From NCBI GenBank assembly GCA_015680685.1, contig MNCI01014250.1, forward strand, positions 139,699-203,698: DNA of 64,000 bases. Reading direction: 5' to 3'. Every line of letters starts with the position of its first letter. Within the stretch, counting starts at the first letter, position 1. Shown piece after piece: positions 56,558 to 64,000 of this stretch. The notes below the pieces were generated by a model. That model did not search any database, was not told where the DNA came from, and saw only the letters and a list, made by a program, of their open reading frames with translations. The position numbers and the translations under genes are program-made. This stretch comes from Gnetum montanum (taxonomy: Eukaryota; Streptophyta; Gnetopsida; Gnetales; Gnetaceae).

Positions 56558-57429
56558 TGATAAATCGTGTTTTTCATCACTTTGATATCGGGGTGGCTGC
56601 AATATCGGTTATGCAATATCGCAGCCCAAGATGTGATATCATACATTCGATATCATAGGGTTACCCCTGAGTTTATAAATACCGCGTCCAAGTGCACAAT
56701 TGGGAGTAAGTTTTTAGCAGTCAGTAGCGAAACTCTTGCAGATTGTCCATTTGAAAGTTAGAATATTTTCCAAGTGCCCACAATAGAAGATCTAAGTGTG
56801 AACAGATATTTATTCAAGCATTGATGTACCTGAGCACACCATTGTGTTGGCAATAAAGATGAGCTCTTTGATCCATTCCTTGCAGCACTTGAGATTTTCT
56901 TTCTTATGCATTTAGATATTGTTATTTCATGCAATTTACATTACTGTTATTTATGCAATAATTAATTTTGATCAATTAAGTAAATCATTAAATTACACAA
57001 GCACAACCCCTTCGAGCATACGTATGATAGTTGGTAGCTCAGAAACGATTAGCGTTTGACAGCCTAGTAGTGTTCACACGAAGTTCAGAATGTGTCCGGG
57101 AAGTGGAAATAGTTACTTGTGTTAGGCTAAATTAGACTATAGTTTACTTAAAAATTAATCGCTCTTCCTTTTAATCACTCTAATTTTTATTCTTGTTCTA
57201 GGTAAGTAATTTCATAAAAACACAAAATAATAAAAATCATATGCCTCAATCACACTTAACCATATAATTGCATTCCACAAGTGGGACTAGGAAGCCAATG
57301 AACGAACAACACATACACACTGTTTAGCTCTAGTGTACTTAGTAACTATCGTCTACAGAATTCGACCAGATTGCACGTGAATGTTTGTGATTCTTATGGT
57401 TGGGCGTAGGGGTACCTTGTCACTCATCA
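56558..57429 (+). repeat. 5' LTR of element H
   Basis: 872 bp, TGATAAATCG...CACTCATCA. GATATCG/CAATATCG motifs at about 56584-56665 precede a TATA box TTATAAATA (56673-56681), the expected U3 order. The right end is one base from the PBS. Confidence 0.9.
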
Positions 57430-57430
57430 T

Positions 57431-57448
57431 TGGCATCGTTGTCGGGGA
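57431..57448 (+). promoter_or_regulatory. Primer binding site of element H (tRNA-Asp type)
   Basis: TGGCATCGTTGTCGGGGA, one base after the LTR. Two transitions away from the tRNA-Asp site, consistent with decay of methylated CpG/CNG positions. Confidence 0.88.
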
Positions 57449-57591
57449 CTGTAGTTTTTTGTGTGCTATCTAAGCCTAGTGAAATTTAGTAACCTCATTG
57501 TTCGAACCTTGAGAGTCACATCTTATAAAAAATTTATTATTATTATTATTAAATTAAATATCAATTGCACACTATTTATTAACACAAAATA

Positions 57592-59511
57592 TCTTCTTCT
57601 CACAGGAGCCCATCTCTGCCTAGGGCAATTCAAGTAACTCAACAATACCGGGTGGTATATGCTCATCCTAATGAATATGTACTAGACTTTACCTTCATCT
57701 TACATCAAGATGAACTAATGTGATGGTGCGATATGGAAGGCAACATTGTGTTGCCACCTGATCGATCTATTCCAATAATGCTCCAGCTAATGCTCATACG
57801 ACACAAGCTTCAACATCTCCATGGAGAATATGAGATGTGAGATCCCAATTCAAGGGACTATCATCCCACTGAAGCGCAAAGATTAAGGGATTGATAGCTA
57901 GAGCACCAACATAAGCTTATGAATGGCAAGGGATCAAACATCTTTCCACCTTTGCTTGACCCAATTGATGAAGGTGACCATTTCTTTAGTGATTCTCTTC
58001 TCTTTGACTTTGTTCAAGGAGCCCCCAACTAGAATGTACAATCCACAATCCATAATCCAAGTTCTAGTTAAGACGAATCCAATGACAAAATGGATCCAAA
58101 GAAGCAAGTCAAGAAAAAGGGGATAAAGGAGATCATGATTGCGATTGTGGTCGCAAGCATCAAAGGAAGGATGATAGGCATCAACATGGAGCAAGTTCCC
58201 CTTGTTTTTTCCCTTCATCATCATCTTTTTCTTCATTGGGTTAAGATCGTGGCCACAGATGAAATAACCATGATGGAGGTAACCGACAGGACTAGAATAA
58301 TAGAAGGGACCATTGGGATAGTCGTGACTGAAGACATGGGCAATCCAGAGAGGCCCAACATCAAGAAAGAAGGGCTAGTAGGAAACATCATAGGCACCAC
58401 CATCATGGCCTTGATGAACCTCTACTTGCTACTCAGGGCATGTTAAATATTGCAGAGGCTATGAGGATTCCAATAAGGCATGTGAAGGACAGCAAAATAA
58501 AGAGGTCGGATATGAACAACATTCCTCGGTTTGAGGGAGGATATGATGCTGATCCACAAAATCATCTTTAGGCCTTCCAAGATGCATATGCCTTGTAGAA
58601 CATTGAGAATGACTGGAAAAAGCTGAAATTATTTCCAAGGACACTCATAAAGAAAGTAGAAAGTTGGTATCGATGCTTGGAACTAAAATCAATCAGGCAG
58701 TGGAGTACAATGCTAGAATTATTTAATGACAAATATCAAACGTACTCCTGAGTATCCAATCTAAGAAAGCAAATTCAAGGGTGAAAAAAAGGAAATCATG
58801 AGCCCTTGGATGCTATTATTAGCTGATACTACTCTTTGTTGCATAGGTGTCCTAGCTATGGATACTCTCAGCTTGATCACCTTTGCCATATCGTAGATGG
58901 CTTGTAGTCTAAAACCAGGAAAACCCTTGGTGTCTATGCCCAAGGGAGATTCATAGAGTTAAGTGTCCATCAAATTAAAAAATTAATTGAGCAGGTAGCT
59001 AAGGAGGAGGGAGAGCTAAGAAAACATGAAAGTGCAAAAGAATACAACAAAGATCCTTCTATACAAAATAAGAGGGTTCGATTTTGTGATAGTGAGGATG
59101 AATTTGCTAGAGATGAGGTGGTGAATTAGAAAACCTTTCCATTCCAAAAATTACAATAAGAAATTAGGGCTAAGGTTGATCAATTATGGGACTCCATGGA
59201 TAATAGGTTTCAAGTTATTTTAAAAATTGTTGAAGAGTCTAAGGAGCAAAGCGGTGAGCAAGAGCATCGGAGACGTAAGAAAGCTGAATGTGCCAAATCT
59301 AAGGGTAAAGGTAAGATAGCTGCGATAGAGATGGCTGCGAATAGTGATTCAAATGATGATGGTGGGTGTGATGTTTGCCAGTATGAACATCCTAAGGGAT
59401 GTTGCCTAGTTGTATCACACTTGCAAGAATTTGGGGTGTATGCTTTACATCCACAATTTGCACAAAGGCAGATGCCCAAAATATTGCCTTATCCACAAGG
59501 CAACCTTTGAT
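57592..59511 (+). pseudogene. Gag of element H
   Basis: The family start MSSH- is altered (the ATG has become ATATCTTC-type sequence near 57590). The N-terminal part keeps CDMEGNIVLPPDRSIPIMLQ-like wording. The capsid core keeps SDMNNIPRFEGGYDADPQ, LFNDKYQTYS and the LGVYAQGRF end, with five or more stops. The C-terminal part from 59196 is open: a Lys-rich helix then the zinc knuckle CDVCQYEHPKGC (59367-59402), spacing C-x2-C-x3-H-x3-C as in element C. Confidence 0.84.
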
Positions 59512-59939
59512 AGTTCTACCAACCACGGCAATACTATCCAAGTGGAACTCCTTCACAACCTTACAAAGTGTACCAACAATGGTAGCAACCATAATCGTGG
59601 GCATTGCCACCTCTAAGATAGCAATACCCTTACTGGCAACCAGATCCCTACGGTTACTATGTTCAGTAACCTTCATCTCCAAGGGACTCCTTTGGTCATA
59701 TTACTACTTACCAAACTCACTTCTACCCTCTTGAAACATACTAATCATCCTATCTAACAAGGGATACCACCTACTACCCTCATGCACCTCCTGTTCCTGC
59801 ACCTACTCCTCCACCTCCTGCACAACTACCACTTGCTCTGTCCATGTAGGATGAATTTCTTACACAACCACAACAAAGAAACAATATGAGGGCAATTAAC
59901 CTGCAATTAGTTAACCCATCTAGTAGGTTGGAACCATGA

Positions 59940-60585
59940 ACAAAGAAAAGATCCTTCTTTCGACCTTACAGTTCACCAAATCCCTTAGATACATCAGTGG
60001 TTGGTAACCCTGCTCCTCCACCTTCCTTTGTTTCCTCTCTATCTGAGTCCCCTTCAAACCAAAATTCTTCTCGAATCCATACTATAATGCTGACACAAGT
60101 TGTATCCAATTGGATTCGAGCTAGTAACCTACCCAGAAAATTAGCTGATCTTGGGAGTCCCCTAGTTTACTTGCAAATTGCCATGAATGAGCCTTGCAAA
60201 GCTCTTCTTGACTCTGGTTCCGGTGTTAATCTGATCTCTCATGAGATGTACACAATGTGGAACCTTCCCCCCTTGAATAAGAGCAACATCTGGCTAGAAT
60301 TGGCGAACTAGTCCATCACTGTTCCATTGGGACTGGTTGAAGACATCGTCACCACCATTTGTGGGTGGTCATATCTTGCTAATTTCCTAGTAATCAAAGT
60401 GGAGAACTGCAAGGGGGACTTTCCAATTATTATGGGAAGGGCGTGGCTAAGTACTATTGATGCCAAAATGGGCATTAGAGATCTTTCCTTGGAGATATCA
60501 AAAGAAAATGAATTTGGAAAGATCAAGAAGAAGAGAGTTTCATGTATCGCATACAACAATTCAGGGTGTCATTGTGTGCAGAAGT
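59940..60585 (+). pseudogene. Protease of element H, catalytic motif intact
   Basis: It reads from a proline-rich linker through LADLGSPLVYLQIAMNEPCK to the active site ALLDSGSGVNLIS, a stop at about 60309, then LGLVEDIVTTICGW and FPIIMGRAWLSTIDA. Of the three proteases in the window this is the only one with the DSG motif intact. It ends in CHCVQK at the insertion point of element I. Confidence 0.86.
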
Positions 60586-62013
60586 TGATGAGTGGCGAGG
60601 TACCCCTACACTCAACCATACGAATACGAGCGTTACACACGCAATCTAGTTGAACTCTGCAGATGGACTAGTTGTGGCATCTAGACAATTAGGCTTAGGT
60701 CGCAACTTGTTGTCTTCCCACCTAGACTAGTATTAGCTTTATCACATATGGTTTAGTCTAGAGTGAGGTGTATGATGTGTTTCTATGCTAATGCTACTCC
60801 TAAGGATAATGGAAGGTAATATTAACTAAGCTAAGAGAGAAAGGGTGAGAGAGAATCTAAGCTAGCCTAAGTACGATGAGCATCTATTCCTCGATCATCC
60901 ATACACATCTTGGACCTCGTGCATGACTACCACTGGGATTNGGTATGATGAGTCGTCGTTTGGGCAACTGCGATATCATGTACGCGATATCGCAACCTAG
61001 CCATGATATCGCATACGTGATATCGCAGCCTATCTCCTCATCTATAAATAAGAGGTAGATAGTTCTGATAGGAAGTTTTTTCATTAGTTTTAGTTTAAGT
61101 GTTAAAGTTTTAGTTCTTGTTTTTCTCTCAACCCTTTTCCTCCCAGTGTATGCCCGTAGTGTGGTGAATGTAATTGTACGGTATCCTTTATTCGAGTGTG
61201 ACGTACTTGGACACACACATGACCGGTAATANATATCGCAGTTGCCCAAACGACGACTCATCATACCCCCACGACTGAATGAAAACTCATCCTTGAGCTA
61301 CAATGATTACACAGTGGATAGGTATGGGATTATTGGATGGTGAAAGTGGGTTTATGCCGCAGTGTGGAAAAAAAATAAAATTAAGATACAACACACACAA
61401 AATTCTATAGCTACAAAAATGGTGGAACTCGTGTAGTTCCTAGTGGCAGTGGCTCCTCCATAGGTGCTTTCCCCTTGTCTTGTGCTCCAGGTTTTGGGGC
61501 TTGATGGCATTGAAGTATTGCCTAGAGTTTCTCCTCTTCGCTCTAGGGATCTTGTGTCGTCCATGCTAATGTTCCAATGTTTGATGGAGTTGGCACTTCC
61601 CATGGGTAGGGTAGTTGCAGAAACATTTGATTGGCCTTGACATACCAAGCCGCAAACACCCATCGTTCCTCTTCGTAGGCTCTAGCTTTGTCTCTGTACT
61701 CTTGGAAATCTGCAAGCCGTCAAGCCAAATCTGTTGCGACACCTTTTTGGCCTTGGTAGCTTGCCTTCACCACCTCAAGTTTAGAATTTGCAATCTTCAG
61801 TTTTTGCATTACCTTCTTACGTTCTACAAATTTTGTTTCATATTTGATGTAGGTGGTAGCTACCTATTGCTTGACCTCTGTTCTTGGGTGCCTTGCTGTT
61901 AACATGGCAAGGTTGGCATATCGCAAGTTTGCCAATTCCATGTATTCTGTGAGATCTTGGATCTACAGGTCCCATTTCTTAACTTCCGCCTAGTGGGTGA
62001 AGGCATATGTCTC
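60586..62013 (-). mobile_element. Gypsy element I: 3' LTR and part of ORF3, misassembled LTR
   Basis: The LTR (60586-61263) has the same beginning and ATGGACTAGTTGTGGCA phrase as the solo LTR at 55227. It is followed by TACCCCCACGACTG and the post-ORF3 region. The 290 bases between the single Ns at 60941 and 61232 are in reverse orientation relative to the rest of the LTR. The element is cut at 62013 by the LTR of element J. Confidence 0.78.
61430..62013 (-). pseudogene. ORF3 C-terminal remnant of element I
   Basis: On the minus strand it keeps the block corresponding to PWEIP...IGEAAWTMNDPR of element C, here PWEVPTPSNIGTLAWTTQDP (about 61540-61605), with coiled-coil-coding sequence upstream to 62013. 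It is a more divergent ORF3 branch than the copies at 6923 and 35131, so ORF3 has been inherited across LTR subfamilies. Confidence 0.62.
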
Positions 62014-62874
62014 TTATGAGTGGTGAGGTACCCCTACACTCAACCATACAAATACGAGCGTTACACACACGATTTGGTTGAACTCCGTAGACTAAGTGCC
62101 TACATGCCTTATGGAACACTTAAGGTTAATTGTTCGTTGTCTTCCCAGACTTACTTGTATTTGTCACGGTTGTATGGTTAACTAAGTCCAAGGTATGTGA
62201 TTTTTATATCTTTTCTATTTTATCTCCTATGCTAAGAGGTGAAGGATGAAGAGACTAATTAACTAACTTTAACTAACTAATTAGCCTTAATTAACCTAGC
62301 ATTAGTATCCATTCCCACTTACCGTTCACACCCTGAACCAATGCAACCTTGGTTACCAAACACTAGTCGTTGCTAGGATCACCAAGCGTAACGCATGTGC
62401 TCGAAGCGGTCGTACTGAATGCACTTAACTATGGGAGAAAGGTTGAGAGAGAATTAATTAACTAATAAAGCATTTAAACGGTAAACAATAAAAAATAGTA
62501 AATAAAATCACATTTAGCTTAATCCATGCACTGCAAGGTTTATCCAAGAAGTTTGTCTTTATTTCCGTAGACAAACTTGTGTTCAGGTACAATATTTGCT
62601 CGAATAAAGATCTGTTCACTTTGGAGCTCCTACTGCAGGCACATGAAAATTATTCTATCTCTGGAGAGGTAAAACTGCTAAAGTTGCACTACGGTCTAGG
62701 CCTAGAATGAGAAACAAGAGAGTGCTACCTCTTATTTATAGACTAGGCGGTGCACCACGATATCGTGTATGTGATATTGCGAGGGACGACGCGATATCAC
62801 GAGGGATGCGATATCGTGGTGGACGTGATATCGCGTACGCAATATTGAGGCCCATGCGATATCGCGCCCCATCA
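62014..62874 (-). repeat. LTR of element J (same subfamily as B)
   Basis: TTATGAGTGGTGAGG...GCGCCCCATCA, 861 bp, collinear with the element B LTR, including clustered GCGATATCGC-type motifs at 62755-62870 and the TATA region at about 62735. Only this 3' LTR is in the window. Confidence 0.88.
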
Positions 62875-64000
62875 TACCCTCATGACTGAATAAAAACTCA
62901 TCCTTGAGTTCCTTACAAAATATTGGGAAGGTATGGGATTATTGACTCAAATGGAACTAATGGTGAATGGGATGACATGTGAATGGATCATCATTATAGA
63001 ACAAGACAAAGCTGGTGTTCACGACAACAAGAGTGAACACTTTATACATTTGACATCAGGCCTTAGTTGATAGCTGAGAGAGAAGAGAGAAGAGAGAAGA
63101 AGTATGATTCTGCCAATGCCAAGATTGTGCCTTTCATTGTCCATCCATAAGCGCACCATCAATCTTGCTCCTTGCATAACTGCTTTAGCACTGGTCCATT
63201 CCAAGTGTTCCCTCCATATCCAATCCATTGTTGTATGATTGCCATCTACACACACAACATAGTCTTATATTAGGAAGGGTGAATGAATCACAATGCAATT
63301 GATACCTTGCTTCGGTGAAAGGTTTGTTGGCTGAGCTGTGATATGGCTGATACAGATCTGGAGATATATTCATGGTGACTACCGAAGGTGTAGGGGTTAG
63401 GAGAAAATCGAAAAAATTTGGGTCTGGACCCCCATGACTAAGAGCGAACCTCTGGTAGCAATAGAATGGAGAAAGAAAAAGAACAAGAAAGATGGAGAGA
63501 AAGAGAAAACTATAATGTCAATGAAATGGATGTCAAGATGGAAATGAACAAAATAGAGTTGATTGCAAAAAATGTTAAGGAAAAGAATTCAACTAGTGCA
63601 CCAAATGGGAATGCCAGTGGGTCCTCCCCAAAGCAGGCTCATGCCCTTAATGCCCTAACAATCCCACATTCAAAGATTCTGTAGGCTCTGGGAATGTCAT
63701 TTGGAACAAGAGTTAAATTCTTAACCACAAGCATTTACAACAAAGAAAACGATGTGTCAACAAAAATATACACTAATGATACAACCAGTAATGAGGTGAA
63801 CAATGGAGAGAAGGATGGAGAGAATTGAATGGAATGGAATCCCAAGAACAAGGTGGTGTATAGCCCCTTGTGTAGTTAATGATTAATGTGACTCAGAAAA
63901 TCTCATTCCAACTCTGACCTCAACAAACCACATCCAATGACTTCGCATTAATGCATTCAGCCAATCCATCCTCTTGAAGTAACAAGAATGCCTTCACCCA
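62875..64000 (-). mobile_element. Element J internal noncoding region, continues off window
   Basis: Collinear with 28568-29700 of element B, including the AGAGAAGAGAGAAGAGAGAA tract (about 63078) and the small conserved frame 63019-63255 (MDWIWREHLEW, MDNERHNLGIG). No ORF3. By analogy with B, the window edge falls before the GGTGTGCTTTGAATTC box. Confidence 0.8.

Larger units (their letters stand above)
56558..60585 (+). mobile_element. Gypsy element H: plus strand, 5' LTR to protease, then interrupted
   Basis: The only gypsy copy here that reads rightward. It has LTR, PBS, gag and protease, and stops at 60585, where the LTR of element I begins. RT, integrase and its 3' LTR are absent from the window. 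Gag and protease share one frame. It may be truncated by the element I insertion or be a gag-protease derivative like B; the right flank of element I lies outside the view. Confidence 0.85.

Noticed and set aside
58090-58446. Plus-strand frame of 118 aa in element H
   Set aside because: Out of frame with gag; the gag frame over the same bases shows the Arg/His/Asp-rich linker seen in elements B and C.
60942-61267. Perfect 35-bp inverted repeat considered as a hairpin or MITE
   Set aside because: Single Ns border the segment and flipping it restores the LTR order, so misassembly explains it better.

Overview
The window looks like nuclear DNA from a seed plant with a large, repeat-rich genome. 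The evidence is the mix of Ty1/copia and Ty3/gypsy LTR retrotransposons nested in one another, a LINE remnant, a tRNA-Ala-like remnant, and one intronless leucine-rich-repeat receptor-like protein (RLP) gene with plant-type architecture. A gymnosperm or other woody plant is plausible from repeat load and age, but nothing here proves the taxon. The assembly has two N runs (28270-28328, 42604-42622) and four single Ns (5279, 18336, 60941, 61232). At least two of the single Ns mark bad joins.

Layout. 1-3664: minus-strand copia gag-pol cut by the window edge and broken by three in-frame stops. 3665-6640: noncoding, with a 51-bp and a 220-bp tandem repeat and a tRNA-Ala(TGC)-like sequence. 6658-44180: almost entirely one minus-strand Ty3/gypsy superfamily. 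Its tRNA-Asp-type primer binding site, RT/RNase H residues, extra same-strand ORF after integrase and long LTRs point to the Athila/Tat (OTA) side of plant gypsy elements. This block is a tandem duplication of about 8.1 kb net (unit 1 about 6923-35118, unit 2 about 35119-44180). Unit 1 later received a full-length 13.1-kb element (C, 10266-23351) and a 7.0-kb gag-protease-only derivative (B, 27895-34920). Unit 2 received a solo LTR (43038-44003). 44181-46130: LINE remnant and the RLP promoter region. 46198-49542: the intact RLP gene, plus strand. 49543-54350: degraded copies of the RLP 3' end and its downstream sequence. 55227-64000: a solo LTR with perfect target duplications, a plus-strand gypsy gag-protease element (H), and two minus-strand elements (I, J) packed against it.

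How the parts relate. Element C gives the reference order for the family, in its sense (minus) direction: 5' LTR, PBS, gag with an unusual zinc knuckle, protease, RT, RNase H, integrase, about 2.1 kb of structured noncoding DNA, ORF3 (a long coiled-coil protein of unknown function), polypurine tract, 3' LTR. All other gypsy pieces can be mapped onto it as deletion derivatives, chimeras or solo LTRs. The RLP is the only clearly intact host gene. It probably acts as a cell-surface receptor that needs a partner kinase.

The best candidates for something undescribed are ORF3, the conserved noncoding block between integrase and ORF3, and the GCGATATCGC palindrome clusters in the LTR promoters. All similarities were judged by eye from the sequence; no database search was possible.
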